Assembly: GCA_050300015.1 (NCBI GenBank)
Contig: JBNKWZ010000005.1
Span: 248,001 to 312,000, forward strand
Direction: 5' to 3'
DNA: 64,000 nt
DNA from: CAYZQH01 sp050300015
GTDB lineage: Bacteria > Pseudomonadota > Gammaproteobacteria > Pseudomonadales > Cellvibrionaceae
Made by a program: the position numbers and the translations under genes
The notes under the pieces: model-generated
Seen by the model: the letters and a program-made list of their open reading frames with translations, nothing else
What the model was told of the DNA's origin: nothing
The model's database searches: none
In this document: one piece after another, positions 9,236 through 17,143 of the stretch
Layout of the letters: each line of letters starts with the position of its first letter
How positions within the stretch are numbered: position 1 is the stretch's first letter

Positions 9236-9258
9236 AAGATGCATTATATTGGCACCTT
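9236..9258. promoter_or_regulatory. NsrR-like operator, proximal
   Basis: AAGATGCATTA, one base, ATTGGCACCTT. The left half matches the NsrR consensus at 10 of 11 positions and the right half at 7 of 11. It lies 140 bp upstream of the reductase start, a usual place for a repressor site. With an nsrR gene next door this is the best candidate operator. Confidence 0.6.
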
Positions 9259-9397
9259 TTGAGTGGCGCACCGACAGAAACCAATCGTGCGCATCCCCTA
9301 TAGGTTATTGTTTTTATTACAACAAAACTAAAACAGTCCCTTTTGGCAAAGGCTTTGCATTGCCATTACCAAATTAAAACCCTGGTGATGTTGATCC

Positions 9398-11410
9398 ATG
9401 GAAAACGCCGTAGAGCACACAGAAGGCAATAAAGTAGTGCAGACCTGCGACCCTGCAGCAAATGACGATTCTCCACGTGTATTGGTCGTAGGGGCCGGGC
9501 CCACGGGTGTACGCTTTACACAGGAACTGCTCAAACGTCAGCCCAACGCGAAAGTCACCTTATTCGGCAATGAGCCTTACCTGCCCTACAATCGAGTGCA
9601 GTTGTCCGCGCTACTGGCGGGTGACGTTAACTTAGAAGACATCACCACGCCTCTACCGCAATTGTCTCTGCACCCGTATTTTGTGCACATCAATGCCCAT
9701 ATTTTGCGTATCGATACCGATGCCAAGAAGGTGGTCGACACACGCGCAATCGAGTACCCCTACGATCACTTAGTGATTGCCACGGGCTCTCGTCCTCACG
9801 TTCCACACATTCCAGGAACAGAACAAACTGGTGTGTATACGTTTCGAAACCTGAAAGACACCGAGTCGCTTTATGGCCGAGTTGCACGCGCGCGGCACGT
9901 GGTGATAGTGGGCGGAGGTCTACTGGGCTTGGAAGCGGGCAGAGCCCTGCAACGAGCCAATACCAAAGTTACCATTGTGCAGCAAGGCCAACGGTTGATG
10001 AACCGTCAATTAGACGAAAATGCGGCCTCTTATTTAGGCGCCAAAGTCACCGCACTCGGCATAAAGGTGATTACCAACTCGGGCGTCAGACAAATTCTGG
10101 GGGAGGGCCGTGTCACCGGTGTTGTCACGCGCGATGGTGACACCGTTGAATGCGATACGGTATTACTTTGCGCCGGCATCAAGCCAGCCATTGAGCTTGC
10201 ACGCGACGCGCGGATCAAAGTGACCAATGGCATTTTGGTGGACGACCAGTTACGCACTTCCGCCGAAGGGGTTTATGCTATCGGTGAGTGCTGCGAGCAC
10301 AGGGGCAAAACCTATGGCCTGGTCAACCCAGGCTTTGAGCAAGCCGCCATCTGTGCCGATGTCATGACTAACGGCTCCGCGCACTATGTGGGGTCACTCG
10401 AAGTCAGCCGCTTAAAAGTACTAGGCGAAACAGTTTGCAGTATGGGTGAGGTGGCCGACTTGGCACCTCGCCCCTTTTTACACGAATGGGTGTACAACAA
10501 TCAGCAAGACGGTATTTACCGAAAGGTTGTCACCTACAAAGGCCGCTTGATTGGCGCGGTGGGGTTTGGCGACTGGCCAGAAATCCGGCGTATTCAAGAG
10601 GCCTATCAGAACAGCCGGCAATTGTATCCCTGGCACTATCTGCGCTTTATATTGACCGGGTACTTATGGGGCGACAGCGCCAATGATGACCCCAATTTGT
10701 GGCCTGCCACCACCATTGTTTGCCAATGCAACAATATTTCACAAGGTGATCTGGTCAGCGCGGTGGGCCAAGGCGCGGCTACGGTCACCGCATTATCCAT
10801 CGCTACCTCTGCCGGCACAGTGTGCGGCTCTTGCAAACCATTACTGGAAAAACTGGTGGGCGACAACGGCCCGCGCGAACCCGAAAAAACCGGCAGCACG
10901 CTGTTGATCGCGAGTCTCGCCGCCATGATCGTTGCCGCCGTTGTGCTTTTTTTACCCGCCATTCAAGTCTCCGACAGCGTGCAAAGCCCCGCCTTTTTAG
11001 AACCCATTTGGAATGACAAATTCTGGAAGCAAGTCACCGGTTTTACGTTGCTCGGCTTATCAGCAGTGGGGTTGTTTATGTCTTTGCGCAAGCGTATTAA
11101 AAATGACCGCTTTGGCCAGTTCGCCTATTGGCGAGTTTTGCACGTGTTATTGGGTGCAGCTTGCACGGGTATTTTAGTCGCGCACACGGGCTTGAACCTC
11201 GGCGAAAACCTTAACCGCTGGTTGATGATAGATTTTCTGGCAGTGCTTTTTGTGGGCGCAATCGCAGGCATTACGATTGCCTTGAGCCATCGTTTCACCG
11301 CAAATTTTTCTCAAAAAATACGCCGCTTTTTTACTTGGGTTCACATCTTGGCGTTTTGGCCGCTACCCGCGCTGTTGGCGGTTCACGTTCTGACCGTGTA
11401 TTACTTTTAG
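9398..11410 (+). CDS. NirB-like FAD/NAD(P)H reductase fused to BFD [2Fe-2S] and cytochrome-b-like membrane domain
   Basis: A 670-residue fusion. Residues about 25-320 are a two-dinucleotide-fold flavoprotein (FAD site VVGAGPTG, NAD site VIVGGGLLGLEAG, second FAD motif GVYAIGECCEH) like the N-terminus of NirB nitrite reductase. Residues 442-479 carry a BFD-like [2Fe-2S] site: Cys442, Cys444, Cys476, Cys479. From about residue 500 there are five membrane helices with several histidines (LHVLLG, VAHTG, SHRF, WVHILAF, AVHVLTV) able to bind b-type haem. The sirohaem domains of NirB are absent. Inference: cytosolic NAD(P)H is oxidised and electrons cross the membrane to the periplasmic cytochromes encoded downstream. 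First gene of the presumed NsrR-controlled operon; 14 bp separate it from the next gene. Confidence 0.85.
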   Translation: MENAVEHTEGNKVVQTCDPAANDDSPRVLVVGAGPTGVRFTQELLKRQPNAKVTLFGNEPYLPYNRVQLSALLAGDVNLEDITTPLPQLSLHPYFVHINAHILRIDTDAKKVVDTRAIEYPYDHLVIATGSRPHVPHIPGTEQTGVYTFRNLKDTESLYGRVARARHVVIVGGGLLGLEAGRALQRANTKVTIVQQGQRLMNRQLDENAASYLGAKVTALGIKVITNSGVRQILGEGRVTGVVTRDGDTVECDTVLLCAGIKPAIELARDARIKVTNGILVDDQLRTSAEGVYAIGECCEHRGKTYGLVNPGFEQAAICADVMTNGSAHYVGSLEVSRLKVLGETVCSMGEVADLAPRPFLHEWVYNNQQDGIYRKVVTYKGRLIGAVGFGDWPEIRRIQEAYQNSRQLYPWHYLRFILTGYLWGDSANDDPNLWPATTIVCQCNNISQGDLVSAVGQGAATVTALSIATSAGTVCGSCKPLLEKLVGDNGPREPEKTGSTLLIASLAAMIVAAVVLFLPAIQVSDSVQSPAFLEPIWNDKFWKQVTGFTLLGLSAVGLFMSLRKRIKNDRFGQFAYWRVLHVLLGAACTGILVAHTGLNLGENLNRWLMIDFLAVLFVGAIAGITIALSHRFTANFSQKIRRFFTWVHILAFWPLPALLAVHVLTVYYF

Positions 11411-11424
11411 GTATTGATTAACAC

Positions 11425-12777
11425 ATGAAAAAATTTGCGCTTTGGGGAGCATGGCTGTTTGTGACTGTTGCACTGGGCCTTTACTTTGGCCAAAAATTTT
11501 TGGCCGAAGGAGACAAAAGCACCTTTCTCGTGGGGGAGGCCACCTATGGCCACTTTCAAATAGAAATGGCCTGCGGCACCTGTCATAGCAGCCCCTTTGG
11601 GGGCGATGATGTACTGCAAGATGCCTGCATACAATGCCATGCCGAAGAGCTGGACGTGGCGCATGATTCTCACCCAAAATCGAAGTTTACCAACCCCAGA
11701 AACGCTGACCGCGTAGAGATTTTAGATGCACGCTACTGCATCACCTGTCATACCGAGCATCAACAAGAACAAACCCGTGCTATGGGTGTCAGCTTGCCTG
11801 ATGACTACTGCTACCAATGCCACCAAGAACTCGAGAAAGATCGACCCAGCCATAAGGACTTGGCCTTTGACGGCTGCGCCTCAGCAGGGTGCCATAACTA
11901 CCATGACAATCGCGCACTGTATGAAGATTTTTTGGTGGAACACGCTAAAGATCCCTGGCTAACAACCCCCAGCGTCGAAAGCATGGCCAATACAACCTTT
12001 ACCAAAGCCACAGACACTCTAATCCACAACGAGGCGTTAACGGTAAGCTCCAGTGCCTTTCAAGCGGAAATTCGAGCCAACGCCGACATGGCGCACGACT
12101 GGCAAGCATCCTCGCACGCCCAAGCAGGGGTTGATTGTGGCGGCTGCCACACCCAACTCAATAACCGTGAATGGATCGATAAACCCAGCGTCAGCGAATG
12201 CGCATCATGCCACAAGCAAGAGGCGAAGAGCTTTATGGCGGGCAAGCACGGCATGCGATTGTCTGGCAAGCTGTCAGCCACTTTAAGCCCAATGACATCG
12301 GGTGAATCCCACATGTCCTTCAAGGCTGATACAGCGACCTTGGCACACGGATGCAATGCGTGCCACGGTGCACACCAATTTGACCCCCTAAAAGCCGCCG
12401 TCAGCGGTTGCCTGAATTGCCACAACGACGAGCACAGCCTCGCCTTTGAATCCTCCCCGCATGGCCAGCTTTGGCAAGCCAGTTTAACCGGCACCCCCAA
12501 GGGCCCCGTGGTGACCTGCGCAAGTTGCCACATGCCCCGCCAGGAAGTGAATATCCAGGGCCAAAAAGTTTTTGCCGTTCAGCACAACCAGAATGGCAAC
12601 TTGCGCCCCAACGAAAAAATGATTCGCCCCGTATGCATGGATTGTCACGGGTTAGCTTTTGCCATAGATGCATTGGCAGATCCCGCCCTGATTCAAAACA
12701 ATTTTAATGGGCAACCCAGTCAGCACATCAAATCCATCGACTGGGCTTTAAAACGTCTTGACGAAGAGACACCCTAA
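11425..12777 (+). CDS. Membrane-anchored multihaem cytochrome c (11 haem motifs), HAO-like C-terminal part
   Basis: A 450-residue protein with one N-terminal membrane helix (about residues 4-22) and the rest periplasmic. It contains ten CXXCH motifs (first at Cys50-His54) and one expanded CX4CH motif, CASAGCH, at residues 151-157: eleven potential c-haems. The arrangement after about residue 230 (CGGCH, CASCH, GCNACHGAHQF, CLNCH, TCASCHMPR, CMDCH) resembles hydroxylamine oxidoreductase/octahaem cytochromes. The natural partner for electrons is the membrane reductase encoded just upstream. Substrate is not decidable from sequence; NO, nitrite or hydroxylamine are candidates because of the NsrR context. 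A purely electron-relaying role is possible. Confidence 0.85.
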   Translation: MKKFALWGAWLFVTVALGLYFGQKFLAEGDKSTFLVGEATYGHFQIEMACGTCHSSPFGGDDVLQDACIQCHAEELDVAHDSHPKSKFTNPRNADRVEILDARYCITCHTEHQQEQTRAMGVSLPDDYCYQCHQELEKDRPSHKDLAFDGCASAGCHNYHDNRALYEDFLVEHAKDPWLTTPSVESMANTTFTKATDTLIHNEALTVSSSAFQAEIRANADMAHDWQASSHAQAGVDCGGCHTQLNNREWIDKPSVSECASCHKQEAKSFMAGKHGMRLSGKLSATLSPMTSGESHMSFKADTATLAHGCNACHGAHQFDPLKAAVSGCLNCHNDEHSLAFESSPHGQLWQASLTGTPKGPVVTCASCHMPRQEVNIQGQKVFAVQHNQNGNLRPNEKMIRPVCMDCHGLAFAIDALADPALIQNNFNGQPSQHIKSIDWALKRLDEETP

Positions 12778-12805
12778 ATTTCACCCACACCTGAGGACAT
12801 TAACC

Positions 12806-13375
12806 ATGAAGAGAATTCTTGCAGCATCCTTCCTAAGTAGCGCCACTGTGTTATTAAGTGGTTGTGGCGAAGAGGCCAAACCCGGTATCGACCCCGCCGT
12901 GTATACGGACTCGTTGTTTGCCGTAATGAAGGCCGACCGTACCAACTACACAAAATTGATTGTCAAGCGACTCGGCCCCGCAGGCGCAGGCGCGATTAAA
13001 CCGGACGAACATTGGAAAGACATGGAAAATGGTGCGCCGTTACCCGCTCAAATGTTCCGCGCCGGAGCCGAAGCCGTTACAGAGTTAACCGATAAATTTA
13101 CCTACTCACTACAAAGCCAGTGGCCAATCAACAAGCAGAACGCACCTCGCACGGATGTCGAAAAGGCCGGTTTACAATATATTGCAGACCATCCTGGCGA
13201 CAATTATTATGGTGAGGAGACATTAGGCGGCGTCACATATTTTACCGCAGTGTATCCGGATGTTGCTGTATCCGACGCATGCACTACTTGTCACAACGAA
13301 CACAAAGACACCCCCAAAACTGATTTCCAAGTAGGAGAAGTGATGGGCGGCGTCGTCATTCGCGTGCCACTCTAA
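12806..13375 (+). CDS. DUF3365 (Tll0287-like) haem-binding lipoprotein
   Basis: A 189-residue exported lipoprotein: hydrophobic leader with lipobox LLSGC (Cys20), then a Tll0287-like/DUF3365 domain with a single c-type haem motif CTTCH at residues 159-163. The ATG at 12806 has TGAGGAC upstream; the frame can be extended upstream to 12758, inside the previous gene, but that would bury the signal peptide. Tll0287-type domains are PAS-like and are found as haem sensors or small redox proteins. Here it lies between the multihaem cytochrome and cytochrome c5 and is probably part of the same periplasmic chain or a gas-sensing accessory. Confidence 0.85.
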   Translation: MKRILAASFLSSATVLLSGCGEEAKPGIDPAVYTDSLFAVMKADRTNYTKLIVKRLGPAGAGAIKPDEHWKDMENGAPLPAQMFRAGAEAVTELTDKFTYSLQSQWPINKQNAPRTDVEKAGLQYIADHPGDNYYGEETLGGVTYFTAVYPDVAVSDACTTCHNEHKDTPKTDFQVGEVMGGVVIRVPL

Positions 13376-13410
13376 GCCTTTTTGACACCTTAAACTGCGG
13401 AGAAAAGACT

Positions 13411-13740
13411 GTGCTGCATTTAAAAAAATTTAGCATGATAGGTTGTTTGATTTTGCTCACCGCCTGCGGTGAAGAAGAGAAAGTCGAAGCGCCCGTGGTC
13501 TCCGCCGGCGAACAAATATTCAACAAGAACTGTAAAGTCTGTCACGCTCAAGGCATTAATGGTGCCCCCATACTCGGCAACAAAGCCATGTGGGGGCCAC
13601 GAGTGGGCCAAGGGATACCCACATTGACCGAGCACGCCATCAATGGGTTTGGCCTAATGCCAGCCAAGGGTGGCAAAAAGGATTTATCCGACAGTGATGT
13701 CCAATTAGCCGTAGCGTTTATGGTGTCAAAAGCCCAATAA
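13411..13740 (+). CDS. Cytochrome c5-like monohaem lipoprotein
   Basis: A 109-residue class I cytochrome c. A short leader with lipobox LLTAC precedes the haem site CKVCH (residues 41-45) and a methionine ligand region GLMPAKGG, the pattern of bacterial cytochrome c5. The GTG start has GGAGA upstream; an internal ATG at 13435 would cut the leader. It is likely tethered to a membrane facing the periplasm and should shuttle electrons to or from the multihaem cytochrome. Confidence 0.88.
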   Translation: MLHLKKFSMIGCLILLTACGEEEKVEAPVVSAGEQIFNKNCKVCHAQGINGAPILGNKAMWGPRVGQGIPTLTEHAINGFGLMPAKGGKKDLSDSDVQLAVAFMVSKAQ

Positions 13741-13795
13741 TGCCCTGAGGACTGTTCCGATGTTCAGTTTTTTTAACAAGAAAAAGGAGAAACCC

Positions 13796-14149
13796 ATGAG
13801 TTTATACGAAAAATTAGGCGGCGCCGCTGCAGTGGATGCGGCTGTCGATATTTTTTATCGCAAAGTATTGGTGGATGATCGCATTAGCCACTTTTTTGAT
13901 ACTGTGGACATGGAGGCGCAAGCAGCAAAGCAAAAGGCCTTTTTAACCATGGTATTCGGTGGCCCTAACAGCTATACCGGTAAAGATATGCGTGAGGCCC
14001 ATAAACATATGAATCTAAACGAGACGCACTTCGATGCCGTGGTCGAAAATTTGGCCGCTACGCTTACCGAACTTGGTGTTGGCGAGGCCGAAATCAATGA
14101 AATTGCAGGCATTGCCAATAGCGTGAAAGACGATATTTTAAATCGTTAA
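13796..14149 (+). CDS. Group I truncated haemoglobin (TrHbN)
   Basis: A 117-residue two-over-two globin. It shows MSLYEKLGG at the N-terminus, the distal B10 Tyr21 in IFYRKVL, the FGGPNSYTG loop, proximal His69 in MREAHKHM and the HFDAVVENL helix. B10-Tyr group I globins such as mycobacterial GlbN turn NO plus O2 into nitrate. The start at 13796 is preferred because AAAAGGAGAAACCC lies just before it and it gives the usual family length; an in-frame ATG at 13760 would add twelve residues, mostly lysine-rich. It closes the presumed NsrR-controlled operon, before a clear terminator. Confidence 0.9.
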   Translation: MSLYEKLGGAAAVDAAVDIFYRKVLVDDRISHFFDTVDMEAQAAKQKAFLTMVFGGPNSYTGKDMREAHKHMNLNETHFDAVVENLAATLTELGVGEAEINEIAGIANSVKDDILNR

Positions 14150-14165
14150 GTGCATTGCGTTTATC

Positions 14166-14195
14166 AAAGCCGTTCGAATTCGATCGGCTTTTTAT
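14166..14195 (+). terminator. Rho-independent terminator after the globin gene
   Basis: Stem AAAGCCG / CGGCTTT around a 12-nt palindromic loop, running into TTTTT. It sits 17 bp after the stop codon and probably ends the operon that begins at 9398. Confidence 0.8.
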
Positions 14196-14230
14196 TCTTT
14201 GCAATTTTACGCTTTATTATCCTGCACCAG

Positions 14231-14237
14231 GATGCAT
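14231..14237. promoter_or_regulatory. NsrR half-site-like GATGCAT before the reductase gene
   Basis: AGGATGCATGC lies 82 bp upstream of the next gene and matches the core of one NsrR half-site. No good second half is seen at the proper distance, so this is only suggestive of co-regulation. Confidence 0.25.
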
Positions 14238-14312
14238 GCTAGCTTAAGCGGTTAGCCGAAACGCTTAACGGCTACGCTAAAAAATATTTTCACTCACCTG
14301 TCTAGGCCCCCT

Positions 14313-15293
14313 ATGCCAACGTTGTTTTACAATGGCCAGTCGTTTACATGTGACGAGAACGAAACCGTCCTCGACGCACTGCTCCGTCAAGAACAGAACA
14401 TTCCACACGGTTGCAAAGCCGGTGCGTGCCAATCATGCTTGATGAAATTAAGCCAGCCGGATATCGCTTTACCTGCTGCGGCACAAGTCGGATTAAAAGC
14501 CTCGCAGAAGTCATTGGGGTATTTTTTAAGTTGTTGCTGCACCCCCCAAAGTGACTTGACCCTTGAACGGGGCACAGAGGGCACAACCCAAGTCAGCGCC
14601 AAACTGATAAATAAACTGCTGCTGTCACCAACAATTTTGCAACTACAGCTAGAAGCACCCCTAGCATTTCAAGCGGGGCAATACATTAACATTTGGCTGG
14701 ACAACACCCACGTACGCAGTTACTCCATCGCGAGCCTCCCTTCAGAAAACCTGCTAGAACTGCACGTCAAATTAATTGACGGCGGCAAATTTAGCCAAAT
14801 GGCCAAAACCGAATTACAGCCAGGCGACACTCTGACGCTACAAGGCCCCATGGGTGATTGCATCTATGCCACCGACACGCCAACCGAGCCGCTATTATTG
14901 GTGGGCATTGGCACAGGCCTCGCCCCCCTACTCGGCATCATCAAAGACGCCCTAGCACAAAATCACACCGGTGACATTCACCTGGTGTTGGGTGCAAAAA
15001 CCTCTGACGGGTTTTACCATCAACAAAACCTCATCGCCCTCAGCCGGCAACACGCAAATTTACAGGTGCATTTTATTGCACAAACGGTTTATCCCACCGA
15101 GACTGCATTGCCAGGCTTGATTGAAGGTGACCTCTACCAATGGGTCAAAGCCCAACACCCCAACACCCAGGGTTATCGTGTTTTCCTCTGTGGGGCAGAA
15201 AGCTTTGTACGCAAAATGAAAAAGCAGTGTTTTTTAACGGGCACAGCCATGAACCAAATACACGCGGATGCTTTTTTGCCCTGTACTTATTAA
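14313..15293 (+). CDS. Ferredoxin-type [2Fe-2S]/FAD/NAD(P)H oxidoreductase
   Basis: A 326-residue electron-transfer protein of the oxygenase-reductase type. Residues 1-90 form a plant-type ferredoxin with Cys34, Cys39, Cys42 and a Cys from the triplet at 74-76. Residues about 95-195 bind FAD (RSYSIAS), and about 195-326 bind NAD(P)H (GIGTGLAPLLG). Such reductases feed single electrons to oxygenases or globins. It stands alone after a terminator but next to a truncated haemoglobin, so it could re-reduce that globin, together acting like a split flavohaemoglobin. This partnership is inferred from position only. Its stop codon lies inside the R2-type hairpin. Confidence 0.85.
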   Translation: MPTLFYNGQSFTCDENETVLDALLRQEQNIPHGCKAGACQSCLMKLSQPDIALPAAAQVGLKASQKSLGYFLSCCCTPQSDLTLERGTEGTTQVSAKLINKLLLSPTILQLQLEAPLAFQAGQYINIWLDNTHVRSYSIASLPSENLLELHVKLIDGGKFSQMAKTELQPGDTLTLQGPMGDCIYATDTPTEPLLLVGIGTGLAPLLGIIKDALAQNHTGDIHLVLGAKTSDGFYHQQNLIALSRQHANLQVHFIAQTVYPTETALPGLIEGDLYQWVKAQHPNTQGYRVFLCGAESFVRKMKKQCFLTGTAMNQIHADAFLPCTY

Positions 15294-15322
15294 CCCGGCA
15301 ATGAATATTGTCGGGTTAATAA
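15287..15322 (+). repeat. Solo R2 end hairpin, also a possible terminator
   Basis: TTATTAACCCGGCAAT, four bases, ATTGTCGGGTTAATAA: a 16-bp stem with one mismatch. It equals the terminal hairpin of the full R2 elements (8736-8906 and 62714-62880) without the body. It overlaps the stop codon of the reductase gene and may act as its transcription terminator. Confidence 0.75.
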
Positions 15323-15403
15323 GTCACCTCAGACAAAACCCTACTTGCGCACCCTTCCACCAATAAGCTACGGTTACCCTTTTTAGCCTTGGAGACAACA
15401 AGG

Positions 15404-16405
15404 GTGCACTCTTTAAACCGCGTTTACCCCCAAACTCGCTTACGACGCAATCGATTCAGTCAGTTTTCACGTCGATTGGTGTCGGAGCACACATTAACAA
15501 GCGCTGACTTTATCTATCCTGTATTTGTCATTGAAGGTAAAGGGTCCAGCCCCGTCGACGCCATGCCGGGCATCGAACGACTGAGCATCGATGCGTTGTG
15601 TGCAGAAGTGGAACAACTGTTGGCACTAGGAATACCGGCCATCGCACTGTTTCCGAATATCGATGCCTCCCTGAAAACCCTTGATGGCAGCCATGCCTTC
15701 AATCCCGAGGGGCTGGTGCCGCGTGCGGTCAGAGCGGTCAAAGCCCGCTTTCCTGAAATGGGCATCATCTGTGACGGCGCGCTTGACCCCTACACCACGC
15801 ACGGGCAAGACGGCATTATTGATGAGACCGGTTACGTTCTAAACGATATCACCGTGGAAGCCCTTTGCCGACAAGCCGTTGTCTGTGCAGAAGCGGGGGC
15901 AGACGTGATTGCCCCGTCCGACATGATGGATGGCCGCGTGGGGCAAATTCGTATCGCACTGGATGAACAACGCCATATCAATACGCAAATCATGGCGTAC
16001 TCGGCAAAATATGCCTCCGGCTACTACGGCCCTTTTAGGGACGCCGTCGGCTCGGCCACTAACCTCGGCAAAAGTAACAAATTCAATTACCAAATGGACC
16101 CCGCCAACACCGATGAAGCCCTCCATGAAATCGCCATGGATTTGAACGAAGGCGCAGATATGGTGATGGTAAAGCCCGGTATGCCTTATTTGGATATTGT
16201 GCAGCGCACACGGTCCGAATTTGGTGTACCCACCTTTGTGTATCAGGTGAGCGGCGAATACACCATGCACAAACTGGCCATACAAGCCGGTGCGCTCGCA
16301 CCCAATATTATATTGGAATCACTTTTATGCATTAAACGCGCAGGCGCCAGTGGTATACTGACGTACTTCGCCAAAGAAGCTGCAAGGATGCTAAAAGCCG
16401 ACTAA
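15404..16405 (+). CDS. hemB: Delta-aminolevulinic acid dehydratase (porphobilinogen synthase), Mg type
   Basis: Condenses two aminolevulinate molecules into porphobilinogen, a common step of haem synthesis. 333 residues, full length. The active-site lysines are in YSAKYASGYYGPFR and MVKPGMPY. The metal segment reads CDGALDPYTTHGQDG, with Asp/Ala where zinc enzymes have cysteines, so it is the magnesium-dependent class seen in Pseudomonas. GTG at 15404 is chosen because TTGGAG just upstream fits as ribosome site; a TTG at 15389 would use that site as coding. It lies directly after the haem-protein cluster. Confidence 0.95.
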   Translation: MHSLNRVYPQTRLRRNRFSQFSRRLVSEHTLTSADFIYPVFVIEGKGSSPVDAMPGIERLSIDALCAEVEQLLALGIPAIALFPNIDASLKTLDGSHAFNPEGLVPRAVRAVKARFPEMGIICDGALDPYTTHGQDGIIDETGYVLNDITVEALCRQAVVCAEAGADVIAPSDMMDGRVGQIRIALDEQRHINTQIMAYSAKYASGYYGPFRDAVGSATNLGKSNKFNYQMDPANTDEALHEIAMDLNEGADMVMVKPGMPYLDIVQRTRSEFGVPTFVYQVSGEYTMHKLAIQAGALAPNIILESLLCIKRAGASGILTYFAKEAARMLKAD

Positions 16406-16512
16406 TACTGGTGCTTATTAACCCAACCGACGATTTAGCCGCCGTTTCCAACCACATTGGTGACCAAACTCGTAGGCCACACTGAATCGTCACAACACGC
16501 AGCTTTCGTACT

Positions 16513-17010
16513 ATGCTAACACTGCCTGAATGCTCTCAAGCCAGTGCCAGCAATGGAATGTGGTTTGTTTTTCAAGATGGAGACGACATTATCCATGCGT
16601 GGGGGTCCTATTGGACTGGGCTCGAGCGCCTGTTTCTGAATGGCGTATTAAAGGTACAAACCACTGCACGCAACCAACCCATTGAGTTTGCCAGTGCCAA
16701 CCACCTCTTTCGCGTGGAGCTTTGCCCCAAAATGCTGGCCATAGGCCAGCTAAAATGTACGCTTTTTAAGGACGGTGAACCACACGTCACCATTCGCAGT
16801 AAGCGACGCAAGGTGATCAATACGCGCCCAATCATTTCCCATATTGCGGCCTGCGGTTTATTCGGTTTGGTGGCAGGTTTCTTTGAGCTGCCCTTATGGT
16901 CCGTGCTCTCCTGTTTTATGCTGTCGTTTGGTATCACTTTACTGTCCAACGCCAAAACCGATACTTTTGTCATTGATCAATGCAGCAACAATCCCGTCAC
17001 CGCTTTATAG
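16513..17010 (+). CDS. Hypothetical membrane protein, 165 aa
   Basis: Not recognised. Residues 1-100 are soluble, with aromatic-rich stretches (GMWFVFQDGDD, AWGSYWTGLERLFLNG) like small conserved domains of unknown function. Residues about 107-145 contain two hydrophobic helices. The coding frame is open with no competing frame and it lies between hemB and an oxidoreductase gene in the same direction. Confidence 0.6.
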   Translation: MLTLPECSQASASNGMWFVFQDGDDIIHAWGSYWTGLERLFLNGVLKVQTTARNQPIEFASANHLFRVELCPKMLAIGQLKCTLFKDGEPHVTIRSKRRKVINTRPIISHIAACGLFGLVAGFFELPLWSVLSCFMLSFGITLLSNAKTDTFVIDQCSNNPVTAL

Positions 17011-17143
17011 CTGACCAGCGTTTTTTGATGAGTTTTCCCCGGCCTCCCACACTTTGACAAAGGCGTCTCGATCGCTTTACATATCAAACACTTTTTGATC
17101 TGATGGCGCATCTCAAGAAGGCACAGACAACGAGGAGCGTGCA

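Larger units (their letters stand above)
8907..9397. other. Long AT-rich leader of the NsrR-linked operon
   Basis: About 490 bp between the R2 repeat and the reductase gene with no believable open frame. It is distinctly AT-rich compared with its surroundings and contains both NsrR-like operator sequences. A promoter is expected here but no -10/-35 pair could be assigned with confidence. Confidence 0.6.
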
